Positions 34,477 through 43,212 are shown, counted from the stretch's first letter. The stretch: 46,883 nt of DNA from JBFLXB01 sp964570625 (GCA_964570625.1 CAZMYW010000013.1:1-46883), one strand, 5' to 3'. The notes: generated by a model from the sequence alone, not told the origin. Translations and numbers: made by a program.

Positions 34477-35075
34477 CGCGATCGCTGGCATGGGGTCTGT
34501 TCGCTGCGACTTGCGCGTCGTTCGCGGCCTGCAGCAGCGCCGCGGTACGCTCGGACACCCCCGTACCCGCTCCCGCACCGAACGCGCACACGTTGTTTGC
34601 TCGCGCCCTCGCCGCGCAGGAGGCCGACCAACGCGATCAAGCAACGGCACTGTGGAAACAGGTGATCACTCTGGTTCCGAATCACGCCGCGCCGCACACC
34701 AATCTCGGAATCGTCTACCGACTCGACGGGCGCGTGCTCGACGCGATTGCGGAGTACGAAACGGCGATTCGGCTGGATCCCGCAGACGCGGCGGCGTATC
34801 ACAATCTGGGTCTGGCCCACCGCGCTCGCGGGGCGTGGACCGACGCCGAACGGGCCTACCTCCGAGCGTTGGAGTTGCGCCCCGACCAGGCGGTCACGCA
34901 TTATAATCTTGGAATATTGTATGAGCTGTTCCTCAATCGACCGGAGGCCGCGTTGACGCAGTACCGCACCGTGGTGTCGCTCGGCGGCCCTGACGCTGAT
35001 ACGGTGGCGCAGTGGATTCGTACGCTCGAGCGACGACTGACGCAGCACGAGTCGTCTCCGCCGGGAGCGCCGTGA
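34473..35075 (+). CDS. TPR lipoprotein
   Basis: This 200-residue protein has a signal peptide and lipobox FAAC, so it is a lipoprotein. At least three consecutive tetratricopeptide repeats follow (HTNLGIVYRLDGRVLDAIAE, YHNLGLAHRARGAWTDAERA, HYNLGILYELFLNRPEAALT). GTG at 34473 overlaps the previous stop in a GTGA. By composition it resembles the AglT/GltE type of gliding lipoprotein, but I cannot assign it to that family by sequence. Confidence 0.82.
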   Translation: MTRSLAWGLFAATCASFAACSSAAVRSDTPVPAPAPNAHTLFARALAAQEADQRDQATALWKQVITLVPNHAAPHTNLGIVYRLDGRVLDAIAEYETAIRLDPADAAAYHNLGLAHRARGAWTDAERAYLRALELRPDQAVTHYNLGILYELFLNRPEAALTQYRTVVSLGGPDADTVAQWIRTLERRLTQHESSPPGAP

Positions 35076-35419
35076 TCATCCGCACACTCATCAGTCTGAT
35101 CATCGCGGCCGGATTCGCGGACCCCGTCGCAGCCGCTCAAGCGACGCCTCCGCCCCAACGCCCTGCAGCCGCCGAAGCTCCGGTGCGCCCCGAGCAGCCG
35201 TCATCCAAGGCCAAAGCCAAGCCTCGGCGTGTGATCATCTTCGGCACCACGATCGTCGGGGACGTGCTGACCCCGACGATCGAGAAAACCATTCCCTGGC
35301 AGCGTCCGGCTGCCTTCCGATCCGACGGGGCTCCGCTGGCCCACGACTTCATGACCGAACTGTTGACGCCGCTCGACCGTGATGCGATCCTTCGGGACGC
35401 GGAAGGCCAGGGGCATTGA
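35072..35419 (+). CDS. Small secreted protein of unknown function
   Basis: This 115-residue protein starts at a GTG that overlaps the preceding stop (GTGA). It has a signal peptide (IIRTLISLIIAAGFADPVAA), a Pro/Ala-rich stretch, then a compact domain with VIIFGTTIVGDVLTPTIEKT and IPWQRP. I do not recognise the domain. Its position between the TPR lipoprotein and ExbB suggests an accessory component of the same machine. Confidence 0.7.
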   Translation: MIIRTLISLIIAAGFADPVAAAQATPPPQRPAAAEAPVRPEQPSSKAKAKPRRVIIFGTTIVGDVLTPTIEKTIPWQRPAAFRSDGAPLAHDFMTELLTPLDRDAILRDAEGQGH

Positions 35420-35459
35420 ACTACGCAGTTACGCGCCCACGTCTGACAAAGGAGTTTTG

Positions 35460-36101
35460 ATGGAGATCGTTCAGTTCTTGGTGGCCAACTTCAAGGCCGG
35501 CGGCATCTTCATGTATGGGATCTTAGTGGTGTTGGTGGTGGGAACCGCGATCGTGGCGGAGCGCACCATCGCGCTGCTGATCCGAGGGCGCATCGCGGCG
35601 CGGGTGTTCTGGCAGGACCTCGAATCGCTGATCGCGCACGACAAACTCGCGGACGCGTTGCAACGCGCCCAGACCCAGGCCGCTCCACTGGCACGCGTGT
35701 TAGCCGCTGGTCTGGCCGCGGCGCAACGCGGGGAGGGTCGCGACGGCGTCGATCGACGCGTGGAGGAAGCCATTCGCGAGGTGCTGCCTCAACTCGAAAC
35801 CCGTATCCACTATCTCTATACATTGTCCAACGTCGCGACGTTGATCGGCCTGCTGGGGACGGTGGTCGGACTGATCACCGCGTTCACGGCGGTGTCCCTT
35901 GCTGACCCGGCACAGAAGGCCGCGCTGCTGGCCAATGGCATTTCGTTGGCGTTAAACAACACGGCGTTCGGCTTGATCGTCGCCATCCTGTTGATGCTCG
36001 CATACTCGTTCATGCAGTCGCGCGCCGCACGGTTGGGAGACGAAATCGACGAATACTCGCTCCGCTTGGCCAACCGGTTGACCGAGCGGGCGGGACGGTG
36101 A
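35460..36101 (+). CDS. MotA/TolQ/ExbB proton channel family protein
   Basis: This 213-residue protein has three membrane helices: near residues 15-35, and a pair at about 120-150 and 160-185. The family signature is LSNVATLIGLLGTVVGLITAF, and the third helix has ISLALNNTAFGLIVAI. ExbB/TolQ pentamers surround an ExbD/TolR dimer and use the proton gradient to move it. ATG at 35460 has AAAGGAG seven bases upstream. The stop overlaps the next ATG (TGATG). Confidence 0.93.
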   Translation: MEIVQFLVANFKAGGIFMYGILVVLVVGTAIVAERTIALLIRGRIAARVFWQDLESLIAHDKLADALQRAQTQAAPLARVLAAGLAAAQRGEGRDGVDRRVEEAIREVLPQLETRIHYLYTLSNVATLIGLLGTVVGLITAFTAVSLADPAQKAALLANGISLALNNTAFGLIVAILLMLAYSFMQSRAARLGDEIDEYSLRLANRLTERAGR

Positions 36102-36637
36102 TGCTTCCGCGATTGGCCACACGTCGCCGACGCCCCGTAGCGGACGAAGCGATTCATATCGTGGCGCTGTGGAATTTGATGATCATCCTCATCCCGTTCC
36201 TGTTGCTGTCCGCAGCGTTCTCGCAGACCTCGATCCTGAATCTGTACTTACCGCCACCCAAGGCAGCCTCGACGCCGGGCCTGCCAGCTCCTGACCCCGT
36301 TGCCAAGCCCGTCGTCTCGATCCTGCACGACGGATATGTGTTGAGCGACGGGCCACAGGTCATCGCCGCTATTCCGCTGGACGAGGCCGGCCACTACAAC
36401 GCGCGCAAACTCACCGAGTTGCTGATCACCATCAAACAGTCGATCCCGGCTCAACAAGACATCGTGATCCTGAGTGAAGCCCAGACTCCCTACGAGACAA
36501 TTGTCCAGACCATGGACGCCGCGCGGGAGTGGGTCTCCCGTCAAGGCACTCTCGCGATTCCCCAGCCGCTGTTTCCCAATATCGCGTTGGGGCGGGTGGG
36601 CGGGCCGTCTACCGCACCGGTGCGTGGCGCGCCGTGA
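36101..36637 (+). CDS. TolR/ExbD-like protein lacking the proton-path aspartate
   Basis: This 178-residue protein has a single N-terminal membrane helix and a periplasmic ExbD-like domain. In the helix the family motif (typically PLxDVxxxLLIxF) reads IVALWNLMIILIPFLLL, with Asn in place of the essential Asp. The periplasmic part contains PYETIVQTMDAAREWV, like the ExbD C-terminal domain. It is coupled to exbB by a TGATG overlap. Without the Asp it cannot be the sole proton carrier. The next gene may supply it, giving an asymmetric pair. Confidence 0.85.
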   Translation: MLPRLATRRRRPVADEAIHIVALWNLMIILIPFLLLSAAFSQTSILNLYLPPPKAASTPGLPAPDPVAKPVVSILHDGYVLSDGPQVIAAIPLDEAGHYNARKLTELLITIKQSIPAQQDIVILSEAQTPYETIVQTMDAAREWVSRQGTLAIPQPLFPNIALGRVGGPSTAPVRGAP

Positions 36638-37125
36638 AACACGAACCCGGCGTCCGCCGTCATCTTGAGCCACCCAGACTGAATCTCACTGCGATGGTCG
36701 ATGTGTTCACCGTCTTGTTGGTATTTCTGCTCAAGAGCTACTCCGCAGAAGGTACCCTGACGGCCGCGGCGCAGAACCTGGAGTTGCCCTCTTCCACGTC
36801 CAGTCTCACCCCTCAACCGACCATCACAATCACGATCTCGGAGGACGCGCTGTTCGTGGAGGATGAACGGGTCGGAGCTCTCGCAGATCTTGCCGACCCC
36901 AGCGCTCCCTATATTCCGGCGCTGGGGAAGGCCCTGCAAGCCCGCGTCGACAAAGCGCGGACGATTGCGGGCAGCAACTCATCCCTGACGTTTCAGGGAC
37001 GAGTGACGATTCTCGGTGACAAAAACACACCGTTCGCCACACTCGAGCGGGTCATGTACACCGCGTCGATGAGCGAGTTCGGCGACATCGCGCTGGCCGT
37101 CTACCAGCAGGGACGATCCGGGTGA
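36634..37125 (+). CDS. TolR/ExbD family protein with intact proton-path Asp
   Basis: This 163-residue protein starts at GTG 36634 within the preceding stop (GTGA). The helix motif LNLTAMVDVFTVLLVFLLKS has the conserved Asp (VDV). The periplasmic region has the ExbD C-terminal pattern FATLERVMYTASMSEFGDIA. It is the probable force-transducing partner of the upstream ExbB and of the Asp-lacking homologue. The stop overlaps the AgmX-like gene by 4 bp. Confidence 0.9.
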   Translation: MKHEPGVRRHLEPPRLNLTAMVDVFTVLLVFLLKSYSAEGTLTAAAQNLELPSSTSSLTPQPTITITISEDALFVEDERVGALADLADPSAPYIPALGKALQARVDKARTIAGSNSSLTFQGRVTILGDKNTPFATLERVMYTASMSEFGDIALAVYQQGRSG

Positions 37126-38156
37126 ACAACACGTGGCTCGCGACCCTCGAACCCCAGGATCGGGATTTTCTGATCGCGTTGGGCGCGTGTACGTTGGCAT
37201 ACGGATTGGTGGCCTGGGGCTTGTCCTTTGTGCCAACTCCCATCCGATCATCGACCGACGTCGCCAGTTTGCCTCCTCGTATCGCCAAACTCATCATGGA
37301 GGCGCCACCGCCGCCTACCGCCTTCACGCCACGCGCGTCTGCGATTGCACCGACGACGCCACAAACGGAGAAGACTGCAAAGAACCCAAGCAAGCCCCGA
37401 GAAAAAACTGCTCCCCCAGAACCGTCTCCACTGTCGGAGTCCGAGCTGCAGGCTCGGGCCGAAGCCGCGCTGCAGGAAGCTCGCTTGCGCCTGGAAGCCG
37501 AGACCGCGGCACGTCGCGAACAAGCGCGGTCAGTCGCGCGCCAGAGTGGACTCCTCAAGGCGTTGGCGGGCGGGGGAGCGGGGGTTGGGCAGGGGCCGAT
37601 GATTGATCAGGCCTTAGGCGACGTGTCCGTGCTCAGCAACCCGGCCCTACCCCCAAGCGGCGTGGCCGGGTCAGGGGCCGGCCTGGGTGAGGGATCGGGC
37701 CAGGGACTCGGCGCCGGAACCGAAGGAACTCGTCTGAGCGTGGAGGAGTTAGTTGCCGGTCTGCGCGGGGAGGGAAGCGGCGAAGCCGTCGTGCTCTCGG
37801 GCAAAGCCTCGGCCAACGTCAGCAGCTCGCTGACAGTTGAAGAAGAATTGTTGGCCAAACGCAGCGACGAATCGATCCACAAGATGCTCAAAACCCTTGA
37901 TCCATGGTTGAGATTGAAATACCACGGGGCGTTGAAAGATCGTCCGGATCTGGGCGACTTCTTAAGCGTCCGTTTCACGATTACGGCGGAGGGAGATGTG
38001 GTCGACTGCCACGTCCGGGAAAGCCGATTGGGCTCTGCGCCGCTGGAGGAAACGATTCTAAAGCGAATCTGTCTTCTGAAGTTCCCGCCGTTGACGCAAG
38101 GCGTCGGGGAAGACATCGACGCGACCTATACGATCGATTTCGCGCGGTTTACGTAG
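37122..38156 (+). CDS. AgmX/PglI C-terminal domain (TonB-like) protein
   Basis: This 344-residue protein has an N-terminal membrane helix (about residues 15-37), a proline-rich stretch with EAPPPPTAF, a coiled-coil and a glycine-rich linker. The C-terminal TonB-like domain (about 250-344) has VRFTITAEGDVVDCHVRESR followed by LKRICLLKFPPL, the AgmX/PglI tail first described in Myxococcus gliding proteins. It should reach across the periplasm and be energised by the ExbB/ExbD complex. GTG at 37122 overlaps the previous stop. The 3' end overlaps the convergent rimO gene by 8 bp. Confidence 0.88.
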   Translation: MNNTWLATLEPQDRDFLIALGACTLAYGLVAWGLSFVPTPIRSSTDVASLPPRIAKLIMEAPPPPTAFTPRASAIAPTTPQTEKTAKNPSKPREKTAPPEPSPLSESELQARAEAALQEARLRLEAETAARREQARSVARQSGLLKALAGGGAGVGQGPMIDQALGDVSVLSNPALPPSGVAGSGAGLGEGSGQGLGAGTEGTRLSVEELVAGLRGEGSGEAVVLSGKASANVSSSLTVEEELLAKRSDESIHKMLKTLDPWLRLKYHGALKDRPDLGDFLSVRFTITAEGDVVDCHVRESRLGSAPLEETILKRICLLKFPPLTQGVGEDIDATYTIDFARFT

Positions 38157-39594
38157 ACGAGCCTGCAGGTCGGTATGTGCGGATCATCGGAAGTTTGGAT
38201 GACGGGACCACTGATCGCGAAATCAGGTCGTAGCCCAGTGCTTCGGTAATCTCCACCTCCACAAAGTCCCCTGGCTCACCCGCGTCATCGTTCAGATACA
38301 CCACACCGTCGATCTCAGGCGCCTGCGTCGCCATCCGCGCTTCTACGCTGAACTGATCGTCTTGCGCCGGACCTTCAATCATGACGGTTCGGCGGAGCCC
38401 GACCAACGCCTCTCCCTTCGCCTGCGCAATATCCAGCTGCAGATCCAGCAACCGCTGACGGCGTTCGATTTTCACGCCCGCGGAAACCGGATCACCCAGA
38501 CTCGCCGCGGCCGTGCCTTCTTCCGGCGAGTAGGTAAAAACCGCGATGCGATCAAACCGCTGCTCCTCCACAAACGCAACCAATCGCTCAAACTCGCGCT
38601 CGGTTTCACCGGGGAACCCCACGATGAAGGACGTCCGGATCGCGACCTCCGGCACACGTTCGCGGAATGCGTCCAGGGTCCGGTGAATTTCCGCGCGGGT
38701 GCCGCCGCGATTCATACTCCGCAGAATTCCGTCGTCGATGTGCTGGATCGGCATTTCGACATACGGGACGAGCTTGGGCTCCTGCGTAAACAGGTCGATC
38801 AGTCCCGCAGGCATCTTGTGCGGATACAGGTACATTAAGCGAATCCATTTCAAATCGGTGATCACGGCGAGCGCCCGGACCAAGGGGATGAGTTCACCTT
38901 TACGCCCGCGGTCCATACCGAATGCGGGAAGGTCCTGTGCAATCAGGTTGATCTCGCGCACACCCTCGGCGACAAGCTGTCGCACTTCCGACACCACGGA
39001 GTCCACGGTCCGACTGACAAGATCGCCCCGGAAGCTGGGGATCGCGCAGAATGCGCACCGCTTGTCGCAGCCTTCTGAGATTTTGACATACGCCCAGTGC
39101 CGAGGACCGATGCGTCGCCGCGGAGTCTCAGCATCGTAGAGAAACGTCGGATGCTCGAACCACGATCGGACTGGCTTCGTCCCGGCATCCAACCGGGCCT
39201 GGACGATCTGGGCGATTTGAGGAAAGTCTCCGGTGCCGACAATCGCGTCGAGCTCGGGAAGCTCCTTAAGCAATTCGCCCTGATAACGCTGCGTGAGGCA
39301 GCCCGTGGCGATGAGCGTCCGGCACCGTCCGGTTTTCTTCAACTCACCCAACTCGATAATCGTATTGATGGATTCTTCCTTGGCCGTGTCAATGAACCCG
39401 CAGGTGTTGACGATCACTACGTCTGCGCGCCGCGTGTCATCAATAACTCGCAGCCCGGCTAAGGCGAGGTGCCCCAGCATGACCTCGGAGTCAACCTGGT
39501 TTTTGGGACAGCCAAGAGTCACCAGGGCCACGGTCGGTCGCGGGCCCTTGGACGGACGACCCGGTTGTTCGATCTTCGGACGACTGGACCGCAT
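38149..39594 (-). CDS. rimO: Ribosomal protein S12 methylthiotransferase RimO
   Basis: RimO methylthiolates an Asp of ribosomal protein S12 using two [4Fe-4S] clusters. The 481-residue protein has the UPF0004 N-terminal cysteines C29 (LGCPKNQVDSE), C65 and C99, and the radical SAM motif C176-DKR-C180-AF-C183. A C-terminal TRAM domain follows. The sequence NLIAQDLPAFGMD differs from the usual QDTTxYG motif of RimO. MiaB is the alternative, but CPKNQVDSE favours RimO. It is co-transcribed with the propeller lipoprotein, 3 bp away. Confidence 0.93.
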   Translation of the reverse strand: MRSSRPKIEQPGRPSKGPRPTVALVTLGCPKNQVDSEVMLGHLALAGLRVIDDTRRADVVIVNTCGFIDTAKEESINTIIELGELKKTGRCRTLIATGCLTQRYQGELLKELPELDAIVGTGDFPQIAQIVQARLDAGTKPVRSWFEHPTFLYDAETPRRRIGPRHWAYVKISEGCDKRCAFCAIPSFRGDLVSRTVDSVVSEVRQLVAEGVREINLIAQDLPAFGMDRGRKGELIPLVRALAVITDLKWIRLMYLYPHKMPAGLIDLFTQEPKLVPYVEMPIQHIDDGILRSMNRGGTRAEIHRTLDAFRERVPEVAIRTSFIVGFPGETEREFERLVAFVEEQRFDRIAVFTYSPEEGTAAASLGDPVSAGVKIERRQRLLDLQLDIAQAKGEALVGLRRTVMIEGPAQDDQFSVEARMATQAPEIDGVVYLNDDAGEPGDFVEVEITEALGYDLISRSVVPSSKLPMIRTYRPAGSST

Positions 39595-39597
39595 CGG

Positions 39598-40674
39598 TTA
39601 CGACAGGCGCTTCACCCGCGCGACGCCCCCTTTGTAGCCTATCCACACCGAGCGGTCAGGATCCACCACCACGGCGTACACATCGCTTTGAGCGGAACGC
39701 TGGTCCGCCCGGATCGTGGTCCAGGTTCGTCCGTCGTAGGTGGACAACCCATGGTTGGTGCCGACCCACAGGCGCCCCGTGGGGTCTTGTGCAATTGCGT
39801 AGACAACGTTGCCGGCCAGTCCCTCTTGGGTCGTGTAGTTGGTCCACGTGGTGCCGTCGAAACGAGCGACTCCACCGCCCCACGTGCCGATCCACTTCAC
39901 TCCGCGCGGATCGACGAGCAGCGAAAATACGTAGTTTTCGTTGTATGTCTCACGCCCTTCGGGGTCCAACGCCGTCAGGTTATGGCGATGTTCGGTCCCG
40001 CTCGTCAGCGAGCCGAATCCGGTGTGATCGCTCGGGCTCAACCGCTGGGTGTTCGGCGCGCCCAATCCGTCTTGATGGGTCCAGCTTGTCCATGTCGTGC
40101 CGTTGTACCGGCTTACTCCGCCCTCGGTCCCGAGCCACACCGAATCGTCGCGGTCCACCGCCACGGCGTAGACCCACCGGTTGATGAGCCCGTCCTCCAC
40201 ACGGAACGAGCTGAACGTCTGGCCGTCGTACCGGGTGACGCCGTTCCAGGTGCCGATCCACATTGTTCCGTCACGTTGATACGCGATGTCGTAGACCCAC
40301 GGATCGGCGAGACCGTCCGTGACGTGAAACGTCTTCACCCGTTCACCATCCACTCGCGCCAAGCCCCCGCTGTTCGTGCCGAACCACGTGACGCCGCGCG
40401 GGTCGGTGGACACGGTAAACGCATAGTTAACCAGGAGGCCATGCTGGGTGGTGTAGTGGCCCGCTTTGCTGCCAGTCGCGCGATCGATTTTCAACACGCC
40501 CTCAGACGAGGCGACCCACAGGAACGGACCGTCGATGGCCAACGCCCGGACAAACGCCCGTGGGTCGGTCTCAAAGGTTTCTACCACCCGGTAGTCCGGG
40601 GACGAGCGAGGCACACAAGAAAGGCTGAGCATGGCGACAAGCAGCGGCCCCAGAGTTCTGATCGGGACCGTCAC
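39598..40674 (-). CDS. Beta-propeller lipoprotein (two-component-regulator propeller repeats)
   Basis: This 358-residue protein has a signal peptide ending in lipobox LSLSC, then about six or seven repeats of the reg-propeller type. Examples are DGTMWIGTWNGVTRYDGQTF, SVWLGTEGGVSRYNGTTW and RLWVGTNHGLSTYDGRTW. In two-component sensors these form the extracellular sensing propeller, but here no kinase domain follows. The start chosen is GTG at 40672-40674, because an upstream ATG would put 26 residues before the signal sequence. It is probably an envelope sensor or binding lipoprotein. Confidence 0.85.
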   Translation of the reverse strand: MTVPIRTLGPLLVAMLSLSCVPRSSPDYRVVETFETDPRAFVRALAIDGPFLWVASSEGVLKIDRATGSKAGHYTTQHGLLVNYAFTVSTDPRGVTWFGTNSGGLARVDGERVKTFHVTDGLADPWVYDIAYQRDGTMWIGTWNGVTRYDGQTFSSFRVEDGLINRWVYAVAVDRDDSVWLGTEGGVSRYNGTTWTSWTHQDGLGAPNTQRLSPSDHTGFGSLTSGTEHRHNLTALDPEGRETYNENYVFSLLVDPRGVKWIGTWGGGVARFDGTTWTNYTTQEGLAGNVVYAIAQDPTGRLWVGTNHGLSTYDGRTWTTIRADQRSAQSDVYAVVVDPDRSVWIGYKGGVARVKRLS

Positions 40675-40850
40675 GATAGACGCTGTGGATCGGCGTGACG
40701 CTCCAAGAGGGGACTCGCAGTATCCATGTGAAGTATGCTCATCTGACGCCACACCTTACCACACCCCCCTCGCGCAGAGCAAGGCATTGCGCCCTCGCGG
40801 GCTCCATCCCACTTGACCGGCAAGGCCCACCGGCTATCCTAGGGAAGCCC

Positions 40851-42335
40851 ATGCGCCTTCCAACCGGTTCGGCCCCGCCCATCGACGCTCCCGTCGAACA
40901 CGATCTCCGTCAAATTGAACGCCGGGAGTGGCACCTGTGGGCGCTGACGCTGACGCTGCTCGTCGTGTTTGTCGGCGTGACCGTACTGACCTCGTTCATC
41001 TTGCTCCAAAACGAGCCCGAGGGGTCGGGACTTTTCCATCTGATGGTGTATCGGGGTCTACCCGGGCTCGTGGTGTTGATCGCGTTGTTTTGCGTGTACG
41101 TCCTTCACACGCGCGTCACGTTCGGACGCATGCGTCGGCTCTTTGAAAAACAGGCCATGCACGACGCATTGACGGGCCTGCTCAACCGGCAATACTTCGC
41201 CGACCGCCTCGGGGAGGAACTAGCGCGCGCCGATCGCAACGGCGGCGTCTTCGCCATCTTGCTCTGCGATCTCGACCACTTCAAGGAGATCAACGACAGC
41301 CACGGCCATCACACGGGCGACGAGGTGCTGAGAGAGGTCAGCAAGGCCGTGCTCGAAGCCACCCGCGGCTCAGACCTCGTGTTTCGATGGGGCGGTGACG
41401 AGATCCTGGTCTTGTTATCCCGGACCACTCGGGACGGGGTGCTGACCGCGGCGGATCGTATCCGCAAAGGCGTCAAGTTAGTAGGGGAGCGGCGCCAAAC
41501 GACGCTGGATATCAGCGTCGGGGCCGCCCTGTATCCCGAGCACGCTCAGACTATCGATGCGCTGATTCGGCTCGCGGATCGTGCCCTGTACATCGCGAAA
41601 CGGGGCGGCGACAAGGTGCATATCGGGGAGGAGGAGTACCGCCTCGACGATCAAGCGGTGCGGGTGGTGTTTCAGGCCGTGGTGGATCGGACCACCAACG
41701 AGGTGTTAGGGTACGAGGCGCTGAGCCGCGATCCTCAAGGCAAACTGAGCATCGGAGAGCTCTTCCGCCGGTATCAGGCCGTGGGACAACTCACCGAACT
41801 CAAGTGCCTGTGCTTTCGTCTGCAACTCAACGCCGCGGCTGAGGCGAAGCTGCCACGAGTCTTTATCAACGTCGACTTCACCGTGCTGGACCACCTCCAG
41901 GTCATGCCCAAACCTGCCGGCACCGAAGTGATCCTGGAAATTTCAGAGGCCGAGGCGCTACGCGACGTGGAACGGCACCTCCAAACCACCGCCACCTGGC
42001 GGGCCCAAGGCTACCAGTTCGCGATCGATGACTTCGGGGCGGGATTCATCTCGTTGCCGTTTATCGCACAGTTGATTCCGGACTACATCAAAATGGACCG
42101 GTCCACGATCGTGCAGGCGCGGGCGTCTCGCCAGTTCCTGACCTTCTTACGCGATCTCGTGCTGGCGTTACGCAACTACTCGAAGGAAGGCATCATCGCG
42201 GAGGGTATCGAAACGCAGGAAGAACTCGAAGTGGTCCGCGATCTGGGGATCGATCCGGTCCAGGGGTTCCTGCTGGCCAAACCTCAGGAACTCAACGGTC
42301 AGGCCGATCGTCGCATCGTCCGCCCAGCGGCCTAA
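40851..42335 (+). CDS. GGDEF-EAL cyclic-di-GMP enzyme
   Basis: This is a 494-residue inner-membrane protein. Two membrane helices lie at about residues 29-52 and 64-84. A GGDEF domain follows with the active motif GGDEI near residue 180 (the final Phe is Ile) and the inhibitory RxxD site five residues upstream (RGSD). The EAL domain has E in YEALSRDP, N in INVDF, E in ILEIS, DD in IDDFG, K in YIKMD, E in IAEGIE and Q in VQGF, a full catalytic set. It may make and break c-di-GMP. ATG at 40851 follows AGGGAAG. Confidence 0.94.
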   Translation: MRLPTGSAPPIDAPVEHDLRQIERREWHLWALTLTLLVVFVGVTVLTSFILLQNEPEGSGLFHLMVYRGLPGLVVLIALFCVYVLHTRVTFGRMRRLFEKQAMHDALTGLLNRQYFADRLGEELARADRNGGVFAILLCDLDHFKEINDSHGHHTGDEVLREVSKAVLEATRGSDLVFRWGGDEILVLLSRTTRDGVLTAADRIRKGVKLVGERRQTTLDISVGAALYPEHAQTIDALIRLADRALYIAKRGGDKVHIGEEEYRLDDQAVRVVFQAVVDRTTNEVLGYEALSRDPQGKLSIGELFRRYQAVGQLTELKCLCFRLQLNAAAEAKLPRVFINVDFTVLDHLQVMPKPAGTEVILEISEAEALRDVERHLQTTATWRAQGYQFAIDDFGAGFISLPFIAQLIPDYIKMDRSTIVQARASRQFLTFLRDLVLALRNYSKEGIIAEGIETQEELEVVRDLGIDPVQGFLLAKPQELNGQADRRIVRPAA

Positions 42336-42361
42336 TGACGCCCCGCCCGATACCATGGGGC

Positions 42362-42438
42362 TGGCGCGCCTGGCCGGAATCGAACCGGCGACCCACAGCT
42401 TAGAAGGCTGTTGCTCTATCCGACTGAGCTACAGGCGC
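42362..42438 (-). tRNA. tRNA-Arg (anticodon UCU)
   Basis: This is a 77-base cloverleaf with encoded CCA. The acceptor is GCGCCTG/CAGGCGC and the anticodon loop CTTCTAA gives UCU, decoding AGA and AGG. Its sequence closely resembles the tRNA-Arg(CCG) at 20086-20161. Confidence 0.97.
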
Positions 42439-42452
42439 GTACCAGGAACAAG

Positions 42453-42529
42453 TGGTCGGGACGACTGGATTTGAACCAGCGACCCCCTGCGCCCAAGGCA
42501 GGTGCGCTACCAGGCTGCGCTACGCCCCG
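42453..42529 (-). tRNA. tRNA-Pro (anticodon UGG)
   Basis: This is a 77-base cloverleaf with encoded CCA. The acceptor is CGGGGCG/CGTCCCG (one G-U type mismatch position), and the anticodon stem CCTGC/GCAGG has loop CTTGGGC, giving UGG for CCA. Confidence 0.97.
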
Positions 42530-42539
42530 ATGAATCCTC

Positions 42540-43202
42540 TTACGCCGAGTCCAATACGTTCTGATGCGACCCCTTAAGCCAAGCCACATCGTGTGTGAGC
42601 ATACCACGAACCAGGGCGAGGGCGCGTCCCCGGTGGCTCAATCGGTTCTTATCATCTTCCTCCAGTTCGGCGAACGTCGCTTCACGCTCCGGCACCTCGA
42701 ACACCGGATCGTACCCGAACCCGTGTATGCCAGCGGCGGCGTTGCGGATATGACCTTCCACGACACCCTCGAACAATTGCGAAGCACCAGAGGGCGCGAC
42801 CACTGCGACCACGCAGCGAAACCGCGCGCTGCGCTGCGCGGGGGGCACATCGCGCAATCGTTCCAACAATAGCCGCCGGTTCTCAGCATCACTGGCTTCG
42901 GGGCCCGCGAAGCGGGCCGATCGCACACCAGGCGCTCCATCCAACGCATCAACCTCTAGACCGGAATCATCAGCAAGTATCGGGAGCCGCAGGCGCTCGG
43001 CGACTCGGAAGGCCTTTTTCAGGGCGTTTGCCGCGTAGGTAGTGCCATTCTCGTCCACGCCATCGAAGAGACCGAACTCAGTCTGTGGAACCAGCGTCCA
43101 AGGCACGTCCTTCAAAAGAGCCTTGATCTCCCGTACCTTTTGGGGGTTCGTGGTCGCGAGCACCAGCACGGGCCAGCTAGGCTGGAAGGGGGTGGATCCC
43201 AC
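42540..43202 (-). CDS. rdgB: XTP/dITP diphosphatase (RdgB/HAM1 family)
   Basis: RdgB clears non-canonical purine nucleotides such as ITP and XTP from the pool. The 220-residue protein begins VLVLATTNPQKVREI and has ADDSGLEVDALDGAPGVRSARF and FGYDPVFEVPE, with SHRGRA near the end. The GTG at 43200-43202 follows AGGAGAAATAC. It is downstream of rph in the standard rph-rdgB pair, with tRNA-Pro and tRNA-Arg next. Confidence 0.96.
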   Translation of the reverse strand: MGSTPFQPSWPVLVLATTNPQKVREIKALLKDVPWTLVPQTEFGLFDGVDENGTTYAANALKKAFRVAERLRLPILADDSGLEVDALDGAPGVRSARFAGPEASDAENRRLLLERLRDVPPAQRSARFRCVVAVVAPSGASQLFEGVVEGHIRNAAAGIHGFGYDPVFEVPEREATFAELEEDDKNRLSHRGRALALVRGMLTHDVAWLKGSHQNVLDSA

Positions 43203-43212
43203 CGTATTTCTC

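Noticed and set aside
39469..40698. A 409-codon plus-strand open frame across rimO and the propeller gene
   Set aside because: It is antisense to two supported genes and has no recognisable domain.
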